NCBI RefSeq assembly: GCF_920984675.1
Contig: NZ_CAKLBV010000029.1
Span: 1 to 56,754, forward strand
DNA: 56,754 bases
Source of the DNA: Methylobacterium sp. Leaf118
GTDB taxonomy: Bacteria; Pseudomonadota; Alphaproteobacteria; Rhizobiales; Beijerinckiaceae
Direction of reading: 5' to 3'
The notes below the pieces were generated by a model. It had not been told where the DNA came from. It did not search any database and saw nothing but the letters and a program-made list of their open reading frames with translations. A program made the position numbers and the translations under genes. This document shows, piece after piece, positions 28,422-38,024 of this stretch (its first letter is position 1; each line of letters opens with the position of its first letter).

Positions 28422-29333
28422 ATGAGCGTGCCCTTCGCCACCGCCTGCGTGCAGGGAGAACTGAGCGCCCCGCCCGACACGATCTTCGGTCAGATCGCGG
28501 CCGGCGGCGTCGACGGTCTCGCCTTCATCGATTACGCCTATCGCTCGCCCGGCCAGAGTACGCACAGCGTCGGCGGCTTGCTCGTCGGCACGTGGCACGG
28601 CGCGCCGCGCACCCGCCTCACCTTCTCCCGCGAGACCCCGGACGGGGGCGAGGCGGTCGAGGAATGGGCGGGGGAGACCTTCGTCCAGCGCGGGCCGGGC
28701 TATGCCGGGACGACGCGCTGGAGCGGCACCTACCGGGCCCGCTACCTCGTCTTCACGCCGGGCGCGGTCGAGCGGATGACCGAGATCCCCCTGGAGCGGG
28801 CCGGGATCGCCTCGACCACCCGCCCCCTCTCCGAGCGGATGACCGTGTTCCACCTGCTGGCCGCCCTGGGCCAGGAGGCCCACCGGCCGGGGAGCGGATC
28901 CGGAAGCGGCGGACCGGCCGACGCGCTCCTCCTCGACAGCGTCGGCCTCGCCGTGCTGCGGGCCTCCGGGGCGATCCCGGCCGACGGCGCCCGCCGCAGC
29001 GCGGCGCTGACCCGCCGGCAGGCGGCCCGGATCCGCGACCTCGTCGCCGCCCGGATCGGCACGCCGCTGTCCCTCAGCGAGATGGCGGAGGCCGCGGGCC
29101 TGAGCGAGGGGTATTTCGTGCGCGCCTTCAAGGGCTCCTTCGGGGTGACGCCCTATCAATACGTCCTGCGCGAGCGGGTGGCTCTGGCCCAGTCGCTGAT
29201 CCGCTCGGGAACGGTCTCGCTCAGCGAGGCGGCGGCCCGCTCGGGCTTCCCCGACGCGCGACGCATGGGCCGCACCTTCCGCAAGGTCACCGGGCGCTCG
29301 CCCACCGCCGCCGCCCGCCTGCGCCGAGCCTGA
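28422..29333 (+). CDS. AraC family transcriptional regulator
   Basis: Regulator of 303 residues. The C-terminal ~105 residues hold the double helix-turn-helix (RIGTPLSLSEMAEAAGLSEG, YFVRAFKGSFGVTPYQYVL, SGTVSLSEAAARSGFPDARR, GRTFRKVTGRSP). The N-terminal ~190 residues should bind an effector but match no family I recognise. The ATG at 28422 follows GGGAG at a slightly long spacing; an in-frame ATG lies at 28413. It is 0.86 kb downstream of the double-glycine peptide on the same strand and beyond a terminator, so control of the peptide genes is possible but unproven. Confidence 0.88.
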   Translation: MSVPFATACVQGELSAPPDTIFGQIAAGGVDGLAFIDYAYRSPGQSTHSVGGLLVGTWHGAPRTRLTFSRETPDGGEAVEEWAGETFVQRGPGYAGTTRWSGTYRARYLVFTPGAVERMTEIPLERAGIASTTRPLSERMTVFHLLAALGQEAHRPGSGSGSGGPADALLLDSVGLAVLRASGAIPADGARRSAALTRRQAARIRDLVAARIGTPLSLSEMAEAAGLSEGYFVRAFKGSFGVTPYQYVLRERVALAQSLIRSGTVSLSEAAARSGFPDARRMGRTFRKVTGRSPTAAARLRRA

Positions 29334-29435
29334 CCCGGCGACGGGCCTGACGCGCCCGGACAAGATGAGCCGGCAACAGGGGCAGGATCCTCCGCGAGGG
29401 CGGTGCGATTCCTTCCCTGCCCGCCGGGCGCGACA

Positions 29436-29463
29436 TTGACAGACAGACCCCCTTCCATAGTAA
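29436..29463 (+). promoter_or_regulatory. candidate promoter of argD
   Basis: TTGACA (29436-29441) is a perfect -35. With a 16-bp spacer the -10 would be TAGTAA (29458-29463), which is weak. Transcription would start almost at the hairpin described at 29471. Confidence 0.5.
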
Positions 29464-29470
29464 TCGCCCC

Positions 29471-29504
29471 GTGCCGCCCGCTCCCCGAGGCGGCACTTTC
29501 TTTT
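29471..29504 (+). terminator. terminator-like hairpin in the argD leader (possible attenuator)
   Basis: GTGCCGCC (29471-29478) pairs with GGCGGCAC (29489-29496) across a 10-nt loop, followed by TTTCTTTT. It lies after the argD promoter candidate and 35 bp before the argD ATG. It could end read-through from the AraC-type gene, or regulate argD by attenuation. Confidence 0.65.
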
Positions 29505-29538
29505 GGACCCCTCGTTCGGACCAAGCCCGAGGAACCGG

Positions 29539-30735
29539 ATGCCCGCGACCTCCGCCCTTCTGCCGACCTATGCCCGCGCGCCGCTCGCCTTCGAGCGCGG
29601 CGAGGGCGCCTGGCTCGTGACGGAGAGCGGCGAGCGATATCTCGATTTCGGTGCCGGCATCGCGGTCAACGCCCTCGGCCACGCCCACCCGCATCTGGTC
29701 GAGGCCCTGACCACCCAGGCGCAGAAGCTCTGGCACACCTCGAACCTGTTCCAGATCCCGCAAGGGGAGCGGCTCGGGGCGCGGCTGGTGGCGGCGACCT
29801 TCGCGGACGTGGCGTTCTTCGCCAATTCCGGCGCGGAGGCGAACGAGGCCGCCATCAAGATGGCGCGCAAGTACCACGCCGCGGGCGGCCACCCGGAGCG
29901 CTACCGCATCGTCACCTTCGAGGGCGCGTTCCACGGCCGGACGCTGGCGACCATCGCGGCGGGGGGGCAGCAGAAATACATCGACGGCTTCGGTCCCAAG
30001 GTCGAGGGCTTCGACCAGGTGCCGGTCGGCGACTTCGACGCGCTGGAGGCCGCCATCGGCCCCGAGACCGCCGCCCTGATGATCGAGCCGATCCAGGGGG
30101 AGGGGGGCCTGCGGGTGATCCCGGGCGAGACCCTGCGGCGGCTGCGGCGCCTGTGCGACGAGCACGATCTGCTCCTCGTCATGGACGAGGTCCAGACCGG
30201 CGTCGGGCGCACCGGCCGGTTCTTCGCGCATGAGTGGTCGGGGGTGACCCCCGACATCATGAGCGCGGCCAAGGGCATCGGCGGCGGCTTCCCCCTCGGC
30301 GTCTGCCTCGCGACCGCCGAGGCCGCCCGCGGGATGACGGCGGGCAGCCACGGCACCACCTTCGGCGGCAACCCGCTCGCCATGGCGGTCGGCAACGCCG
30401 TGCTCGACGTGGTGCTCGGCGACGGCTTCCTGGCCCATGTCGAGCAGATGGGCCTGCTGCTCGGGCAGAAGCTCGCGGGGCTGATCGACCGGCACCCGCA
30501 TGTCTTCTCCGAGATCCGCGGACAGGGGCTGATGCGCGGCCTCAAGCTCAACCTGCCCAACACCGAGTTCGCAGCGGCCGCCCGCGCACGGCACTTGCTC
30601 GTGATCCCGGCGGGCGACAACGTGGTCCGGCTCCTGCCTCCGCTGATCGTCGGCGGGGCGGAGGTGGATGAGGCCGTGGCGCGGCTGGAGGCTGCGGCGA
30701 CCGACCTGGAGGCGCAGATGCGCGGTGCGGCCTGA
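29539..30735 (+). CDS. argD: acetylornithine aminotransferase
   Basis: PLP-dependent class III aminotransferase of 398 residues in arginine synthesis, converting N-acetylglutamate semialdehyde to N-acetylornithine (and usually serving DapC in lysine synthesis). It shows [62 protein letters not shown] and the PLP lysine in [13 protein letters not shown]. The ATG at 29539 has GAGGAACCGG upstream. Followed by argF after 67 bp, the usual order in Hyphomicrobiales. Confidence 0.95.
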   Translation: MPATSALLPTYARAPLAFERGEGAWLVTESGERYLDFGAGIAVNALGHAHPHLVEALTTQAQKLWHTSNLFQIPQGERLGARLVAATFADVAFFANSGAEANEAAIKMARKYHAAGGHPERYRIVTFEGAFHGRTLATIAAGGQQKYIDGFGPKVEGFDQVPVGDFDALEAAIGPETAALMIEPIQGEGGLRVIPGETLRRLRRLCDEHDLLLVMDEVQTGVGRTGRFFAHEWSGVTPDIMSAAKGIGGGFPLGVCLATAEAARGMTAGSHGTTFGGNPLAMAVGNAVLDVVLGDGFLAHVEQMGLLLGQKLAGLIDRHPHVFSEIRGQGLMRGLKLNLPNTEFAAAARARHLLVIPAGDNVVRLLPPLIVGGAEVDEAVARLEAAATDLEAQMRGAA

Positions 30736-30745
30736 GGGCCTTTCC

Positions 30746-30771
30746 CCTGACGCGCCGAGCGGCGCGTCAGG
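30746..30771. other. perfect 11-bp hairpin between argD and argF
   Basis: CCTGACGCGCC (30746-30756) and GGCGCGTCAGG (30761-30771) with loop GAGC, directly after the argD stop. No T-run follows, so it is more likely an mRNA-stabilising or processing element than a terminator. Confidence 0.65.
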
Positions 30772-30802
30772 CCCCCCCAGCCGCCTCGCGAGCGAAGATT
30801 CG

Positions 30803-31768
30803 ATGAGCACGACCCTGAACGGCAGCGGGCGCCAAGCCCCCCCCACCGACATCCGCCACTTCCTCGATCTGAAGGACTTCTCCGGCGAGACCCTGCGCGG
30901 CATCCTCGATTCCGCCGCCGCCATCAAGCGCGCGCGCGTGAAGGGGCGGCGGGCGGACGAGCGCCCGCTCACCGGCAAGACGCTGGCGATGGTGTTCGAC
31001 CGGCCCTCGACCCGCACCCGCGTCTCGTTCGACATCGGCATGCGCGAGCTCGGCGGCGACACCCTGATGCTCACCGGCAAGGAGATGCAGCTCGGCCGCG
31101 GCGAGACGGTGGCCGACACGGCCCGGGTGCTCTCGCGCTTCGTCGACGCGATCGTGATCCGCACCCTCGACCACGCGCTGATGCTCGAACTCGCCGAGCA
31201 CGCCGAGGTGCCGGTCATCAACGCCCTGACCAAGGTCTCGCATCCCTGCCAGATCATGGCCGACATCATGACCTTCGAGGAACATCGCGGGCCGATCCGG
31301 GGCCGCACGGTCGCGTGGTCGGGCGATGCCAACAACGTGCTGGCGAGCTGGGTCCACGCCGCGGCCCGCTTCGACTTCACCCTCACCGTCGCCGCCCCCG
31401 AGGAGCTGGCGATGCCGCCCGCCCTCGTGGCCTGGGCCGAGCGCGAGGGCGCGCGGGTCACCGCCACCACCGACGCCGCCGCGGCGGTCGCGGGGGCCGA
31501 CGCCGTCGTGACCGATTGCTGGGTCTCGATGGGCGATGCCGACGAGCATTTCCGTCACAACCTGCTCGCCCCCTACCGGGTCGACGCGGCGCTGATGGCG
31601 AAGGCCGCCAAGGACGCGATCTTCCTGCATTGCCTGCCGGCCCATCGCGGCGAGGAAGTCACCGCCGAGGTCATCGACGGACCGCAATCGGTGGTGTTCG
31701 ACGAGGCCGAGAACCGGCTCCATGCGCAGAAGGGCATTCTGGCCTGGTGCCTGGGGGAAGCGGGCTAG
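30803..31768 (+). CDS. argF: ornithine carbamoyltransferase
   Basis: Arginine-biosynthetic enzyme of 321 residues, forming citrulline from ornithine and carbamoyl phosphate. The carbamoyl phosphate loop is [13 protein letters not shown], followed by [11 protein letters not shown], the ornithine-binding DCWVSMGD and the catalytic [12 protein letters not shown]. The ATG at 30803 is preceded by AGCGAAG. It is expressed with argD and closed by the terminator at 31828. Confidence 0.95.
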   Translation: MSTTLNGSGRQAPPTDIRHFLDLKDFSGETLRGILDSAAAIKRARVKGRRADERPLTGKTLAMVFDRPSTRTRVSFDIGMRELGGDTLMLTGKEMQLGRGETVADTARVLSRFVDAIVIRTLDHALMLELAEHAEVPVINALTKVSHPCQIMADIMTFEEHRGPIRGRTVAWSGDANNVLASWVHAAARFDFTLTVAAPEELAMPPALVAWAEREGARVTATTDAAAAVAGADAVVTDCWVSMGDADEHFRHNLLAPYRVDAALMAKAAKDAIFLHCLPAHRGEEVTAEVIDGPQSVVFDEAENRLHAQKGILAWCLGEAG

Positions 31769-31827
31769 GGCCCGGAGCCGCGTCACGGGGATCGAATCCG
31801 GGACGCCGCACTGAGATCATCGGTCCG

Positions 31828-31860
31828 CGCCGGCTCTGTCCCGAGAGCCGGCGTTTCCGT
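31828..31860 (+). terminator. intrinsic terminator of argD-argF
   Basis: CGCCGGCTCT (31828-31837) pairs with AGAGCCGGCG (31844-31853) across GTCCCG, followed by TTTCCGT. Confidence 0.75.
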
Positions 31861-31935
31861 TTCCGGCGGATGGCGCGCCCATCCGGAGCGCCCCCGGGGA
31901 CCGGGCGCGCGACCCGAACGGGGTGAGCGACCACG

Positions 31936-31966
31936 AAAAAGGGCGGCCCCTCGCGGGAGCCGCCCT
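31936..31966 (-). terminator. intrinsic terminator of the serS-surE-pcm-nlpD unit
   Basis: On the minus strand AGGGCGGC (31966-31959) pairs with GCCGCCCT (31947-31940), followed by TTTT. It lies 20 bp after the nlpD stop. Confidence 0.78.
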
Positions 31967-31987
31967 CGTCCCGGGATCCGGACCCGA

Positions 31988-33448
31988 TCAGTTGCTGGCG
32001 AGGTGCGGGACCGGATCGACCGGGGTCGCGCCCTTGCGGATCTCGAAATGGAGCTGGGGCGAGGTCACGTTGCCGGTCGCGCCGGACTTGGCGATCGTCT
32101 GGCCGCGGCGGACCTTCTCGCCGGGGCGCACGTCGAGCTCCCCGTTATGGGCGTAGGCCGAGACGTAGCCATTGGTGTGCCGCACCAGCACGAGCTTGCC
32201 GTAGCCCTTCACGTCCGAACCCGCATAGGCCACCGTGCCGTCCTCGGCCGCCTTGACCGGCGTGCCCTCGGGCACGGCGATGTTGATGCCCTCGTTGCCG
32301 CCCGTGCCGTAGCCGTTGATGATGCGGCCCTTGGCCGGCCAGCGGAACGACTCGGCCGTCTGCGCCGGGGCCGCCGGAGCCGCCACCGGGGCGGTCGCCT
32401 CGGCGCTCGCGACCTTCACCGTCGGCGCGGGCGCGGACGCGGCGGCCTGCCGGGTCTCGCGATCCTTGGCCTCCTTCGCTTCCTTGGCGGCGGTGGCCTT
32501 GGCGGCCGATTCCGCGGCGCGGGCCTCGGCGAGCTTCTTGGTGGCGTCCGCCTTGGCCTGACGGGCTTCGGCCTCGGCCTTGCGGGCGGCCTCGGCCTCC
32601 GCGCTCTTGCGGGCTTCGGCCTTCGGATCGGCCTTCGCCTCGGACTTCGCCTCCGATTTGGTCTCGACCTTGGCGGTCTGGCCGGGACGGACATGCTTCT
32701 TGGCGTCGGCGAGCTTGGACTCGGCCTTCTTGGCCTCGGCCTCCGCGGCCTTCTTGGCCTCGACCGCCTTCTTCACGTCGGCGAGCTTCTTCGTTTCCGC
32801 GACCTTGGCGGCGGCAGCCTTCTCGGCGATCTTGGCCTCCGCGATCTTGGCCTCCGCGATCTTGGCCTCCGCGGCCTTCACGACGGCCGCCTGACGCTCG
32901 GCTTCGCGCTTGGCCTCAGCCGCCTTCTCGGCCGCCCGCTCCGCCGCCTTGGCCGCGACAGCCTCGGCCGCCTTTCGTTCGGCCGCCCGCTCCGCGGCCT
33001 TCTCGGCGGCCTTGTCGATCGGCTTGCCGAACTGGAGCCGGGGGGCCGGCGCCGGGGCGGAGGCGCGCGGCGTCATCGCGCGGCCCGCATCCGGGTTCAT
33101 GCCGGCGACCGCGCCGATGGGCTCCGCCGTCGCCACCCGGGCGGCGGCGGGCGTCGGGCTCGGGCCGAGGGCGGTGGGACGGGGCGACAGGGCCGGGGCG
33201 GGCAGCGCCTGGGACTGCACGCGGGGCGTGCGGATCGCCGGGGTGGAGGCCAGATCCCCCTCCGCGCCTTCGTCCGGCAGGCTGCCGGTGGCCGAAGGCT
33301 CGCCCGCCAGCGACGAGAACGGATTGGTGAAGGGATCGCCGAGACGCGACGCATCCGACGAGCAGGCGGCCGCGCCACCGCCGATCATTCCGATGAGGGC
33401 GAAGCGCGACAGCGTCCTCAAGCCCAGAACTGAACCCCGAACCCGCAT
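31988..33448 (-). CDS. nlpD: NlpD-like lipoprotein with degenerate LytM domain and Ala/Lys/Glu-rich middle
   Basis: Envelope lipoprotein of 486 residues. The signal peptide ends in a lipobox (GGGAAAC, lipidated C29). The C-terminal M23/LytM domain (about 365-482) reads GRIINGYGTGGNEGINIAVP, KGYGKLVLVRHTNGYVSAYA and TGNVTSPQLHFEIRKGATPV. It lacks the full zinc-ligand set, as in NlpD-type amidase activators, so it probably activates cell-wall amidases instead of cutting peptidoglycan. Unusually there is no LysM domain. Residues ~143-345 are a TolA-like stretch rich in Ala, Lys and Glu, with in-frame 15-bp repeats. Last gene of serS-surE-pcm-nlpD. Confidence 0.88.
   Translation of the reverse strand: MRVRGSVLGLRTLSRFALIGMIGGGAAACSSDASRLGDPFTNPFSSLAGEPSATGSLPDEGAEGDLASTPAIRTPRVQSQALPAPALSPRPTALGPSPTPAAARVATAEPIGAVAGMNPDAGRAMTPRASAPAPAPRLQFGKPIDKAAEKAAERAAERKAAEAVAAKAAERAAEKAAEAKREAERQAAVVKAAEAKIAEAKIAEAKIAEKAAAAKVAETKKLADVKKAVEAKKAAEAEAKKAESKLADAKKHVRPGQTAKVETKSEAKSEAKADPKAEARKSAEAEAARKAEAEARQAKADATKKLAEARAAESAAKATAAKEAKEAKDRETRQAAASAPAPTVKVASAEATAPVAAPAAPAQTAESFRWPAKGRIINGYGTGGNEGINIAVPEGTPVKAAEDGTVAYAGSDVKGYGKLVLVRHTNGYVSAYAHNGELDVRPGEKVRRGQTIAKSGATGNVTSPQLHFEIRKGATPVDPVPHLASN
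32826..32870. repeat. three tandem 15-bp repeats inside nlpD
   Basis: GCGATCTTGGCCTCC occurs three times without a gap. In the minus-strand frame it encodes EAKIA repeats of the helical region of the NlpD-like protein. Confidence 0.85.
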
Positions 33449-33572
33449 CGACGCACCCGTTCAACACTGACGCAACCTGATGCCCGCATTCAAACGGGAT
33501 TCAGGTTAAGCATCCGTTCCCGCGGGCCCTTCGACGATCCGATTTGCGGGGGCCGGGCGCCGGTTGCGGCTC

Positions 33573-34265
33573 TCAGGACACGCGGGCCCGGCCCGGGGTG
33601 AGCGGTCCGAGCCGCAGCACCGGCCCCTCCGTGCGGGCCGGCGGGCCGTCCCCCTCCCGGGCCAGCCCGACGAGGCGGCTGCCGCGGGCGCTCCGGAGAG
33701 CGGCCACCATCCGCCCGCCGGGGGCGAGGGCGTCCGTGAGGTGCGGCGGCAGCGCGTCGAGGGCGCCGTTGACGAGGATGCGGTCGAAGGTTTGGCCCCC
33801 GAGGCCGTCCGGCGCGAGCCCGTCGGCGACCTCCACCGTGGCGTCGTTGAGGCTCGCCCCCAGCCGGTCGCGGGCGGCGCGGGCGAGGGCGCCGTAGCGC
33901 TCCAGGCTGCGCACATGGCCGGCCCCGAGCCGCACCAGGAGGGCGGTGACGTAACCCGAGCCGGTGCCGATCTCCAGCACCCGGGCCTCCGCCCGCAGGT
34001 CGAGGGCGCCGAGCATCGCGGCGACCACGGAGGGCGCCGTCATGGTCTGACCATGCGGCAGCGGCAGGGCGATGTCGCGGGCGGCGTGGTCGCGCAGGGC
34101 CGGCGGCACGAAATGCTCCCGCGGCACCCGCTCCATCGCCCGCAGCACCGCGGTGTCGCGCACGCCCCGCTCGCGCAGGCGCAGCACGAAGGCGGCGCTG
34201 CCGATCGCCCGGGTCAGCCCGTCCGCATCGTCGGACGCATTCGTCCCGGGCGGGCCGCGGCTCAC
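33573..34265 (-). CDS. pcm: protein-L-isoaspartate O-methyltransferase
   Basis: SAM-dependent repair enzyme of 230 residues that methylates L-isoaspartyl residues in damaged proteins. It shows VLRAMERVPREHFVP, the substrate loop LPLPHGQTMTAPSVVAAML, SAM motif I VLEIGTGSGYVTALL and DRILVNGALDALP. It starts at a GTG (34265) with a weak ribosome binding site, 30 bp after surE, so expression probably relies on coupling. Standard partner of surE. Confidence 0.9.
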   Translation of the reverse strand: MSRGPPGTNASDDADGLTRAIGSAAFVLRLRERGVRDTAVLRAMERVPREHFVPPALRDHAARDIALPLPHGQTMTAPSVVAAMLGALDLRAEARVLEIGTGSGYVTALLVRLGAGHVRSLERYGALARAARDRLGASLNDATVEVADGLAPDGLGGQTFDRILVNGALDALPPHLTDALAPGGRMVAALRSARGSRLVGLAREGDGPPARTEGPVLRLGPLTPGRARVS

Positions 34266-34295
34266 GTCCCAAGCACCGTCATGCCGCGACGGGCC

Positions 34296-35059
34296 TCATG
34301 CGCCGAAGGCCTGGGCGAAGCGGGTCAGCTCCGGCTCGTCGGTGAGGTCGAGCCGCAGCGGCGTCACGGAGATGCGGTTCTCGGCGATGGCCTTCAGGTC
34401 CGAGCCGTTGCCGGGCTCGAACCGGGCCTTGGCGAAGGCGAGCCAGAAATAGGGGTTGCCGCGCCCGTCATGGCGGGCGTCGATCTGCAGGAGCGCCTGA
34501 TTGCGCTGCCCCTGCGCGGCCACCGCCACGCCCTGCACGTCCCCGGGCTCGCAATCCGGGAAGTTCACGTTGACGAGGATGCCGGGCTCGATGCCGATCT
34601 CCAGGATCCTGCGGATCACCCCCGGCCCATGCGTCGCCGCGCAGGCCCATTTGAGGTTCGCCCGCCCGCCCGCGCCGTAGGCCTGGCTCAGGGCGATCGA
34701 GCGCACGCCGAGGATGGTGCCCTCCATGGCGCCGGCGATGGTGCCCGAATAGGTCACGTCTTCGGCGACGTTCTGCCCGCGGTTGACCCCCGACAGGACG
34801 AGGTCCGGCCGATGGTCCTTGAGGATGTGGGCGATGCCCATGATGATGCAGTCGGAGGGCGTGCCCTTCACCGCGAAGCGGGTCTCGGCGATCTGGCGCA
34901 GGCGCAGGGGATCGTTGAGCGAGAGCGAATGCGAGACGCCCGACTGATCGGTCTCGGGCGCCACCACCCACACGTCGTCGGAGAGGGCGCGGGCGATGCC
35001 CTCCAGCGTCTCCAGGCCCGGCGCGTGGATGCCGTCGTCGTTGGTGACCAGAATGCGCA

Positions 35060-35060
<1 letters not shown>
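34296..35060 (-). CDS. surE: 5'/3'-nucleotidase SurE
   Basis: Metal-dependent nucleoside monophosphatase of 254 residues, linked to stress survival. The active-site start MRILVTNDDGIHAPG carries the DD metal pair. Also visible are VVAPETDQSGVSHSLSL, DLVLSGVNRGQN and TYSGTIAGAMEG. The ATG overlaps the serS stop by one base (TGATG), indicating translational coupling. Confidence 0.95.
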
Positions 35061-36893
<1,833 letters not shown>

Positions 36894-36955
36894 ACGGGAT
36901 CGCTCCGAAAAATCGGCCGTCGTGCGGCGGGCCACGCTAGCAGCGGTCTGAACAT

Positions 36956-36987
36956 AGGATAGGCATGATGTTGCATTGCGGCAATGC
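36956..36987 (-). promoter_or_regulatory. lanM promoter with overlapping palindrome
   Basis: On the minus strand TTGCCG (36984-36979), a 17-bp spacer and TATCCT (36961-36956). A perfect 7-bp inverted repeat, GCATTGC-G-GCAATGC (36973-36987), covers the -35 box, so a repressor could bind there. Confidence 0.5.
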
Positions 36988-37100
36988 GATGCCGGAAGGG
37001 CTGGCATTTCGTCCCGGGAACAAGCGGCAGTCCGCGACGGCGGGCCCTTCCGAAAACCACGGCCGGCCCAGGACCTGGGACGCCCCGGCGCCCCCCCCGC

Positions 37101-38024
37101 TCACGCCGATGGCGTGATCCGCGGATCGAGGATCGCCGCGCACAGATCCGCGACCAGGTTCAGGAGGATCACCAGCACGGCCACCAGCACCACGGTGCCC
37201 ATCACCAGCGTGTAGTCGCGGTTGAGCGCCCCATCGACGAAGTAGCGGCCGATGCCGGGCAGGCCGAAGATGGTCTCGACCACGACGGAGCCGGTCATCA
37301 GCCCGGCGGCGAGGGGACCCAGCGTCGCCACCACCGGCAGCAGCGCGCCGCGCAGGGCATGGCGCAGGATGCGGAGGCGCGAGAAGCCCATGGCGCGCTG
37401 GGTGCGGATATGCGGCTGGACCAGCACCTCGGCGAGCGCGGCGCGGGTGAGCCGGGCGATGCCGGCGGCGTGGGGCAGCGCGAGGGTGACGACCGGCAGA
37501 ATGAGGTTCTTGGGGGATCCCCCGCCCCAGCCGCCGACGGGGAGCCAGGCCAGCCCGAGGCCGAAGGCGATCTGGAGGAGGGGGGCGACGACGAAGTTCG
37601 GCACCGCGAGCCCGAGGGAGGCGAGGAGCCCCACGACCCGATCGGCGATCCCGCCGCGCCGGAGCGCCGCGAGGCTGCCGAGCGACAGGCCCAGCGCCAG
37701 CGCCAGGACCAGGGCGAGGCCGCCGAGCGTCGCCGAGACCGGCAGGCCGCGGGCGAACAGGTCGGTGACGGTGAGGTCGCGGAAGCTGAAGGAGGGCCCG
37801 AAATCCCCCCGGGCGAGGCTCGCGAGGTAGCGCAGGAACTGCACGGCCAACGGCTCGTCGAGGCCGTAGACCCGGCGCAGGTTCTCCATCGCCGCGGGCG
37901 GCAGGGGCCGCTCCAGGTCGAACGGGCCGCCCGGCGCCAGTCGGATCAGGAAGAAGCTTCCCGCCACCACGAGGAACAGGGTCGGCACGCTGTGCAGGAG
38001 CCGGCGCAGGAGGAGGGCGATCAC
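37101..38024 (-). CDS. oligopeptide/dipeptide ABC transporter permease (DppB/OppB-like)
   Basis: Inner-membrane permease of 307 residues with about six helices. It opens IALLLRRLLHSVPTLFLVV and has RYLASLARGDFGPSFSFRDL, the EAA-type loop ALAEVLVQPHIRTQRAMGFS (cytoplasmic coupling helix) and VVETIFGLPGIGRYFVDGAL. It starts at a GTG overlapping the binding-protein stop (GTGA). The second permease and the two ATPases of a normal Opp/Dpp system are absent, so the transporter is incomplete here. Confidence 0.92.
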   Translation of the reverse strand: MIALLLRRLLHSVPTLFLVVAGSFFLIRLAPGGPFDLERPLPPAAMENLRRVYGLDEPLAVQFLRYLASLARGDFGPSFSFRDLTVTDLFARGLPVSATLGGLALVLALALGLSLGSLAALRRGGIADRVVGLLASLGLAVPNFVVAPLLQIAFGLGLAWLPVGGWGGGSPKNLILPVVTLALPHAAGIARLTRAALAEVLVQPHIRTQRAMGFSRLRILRHALRGALLPVVATLGPLAAGLMTGSVVVETIFGLPGIGRYFVDGALNRDYTLVMGTVVLVAVLVILLNLVADLCAAILDPRITPSA

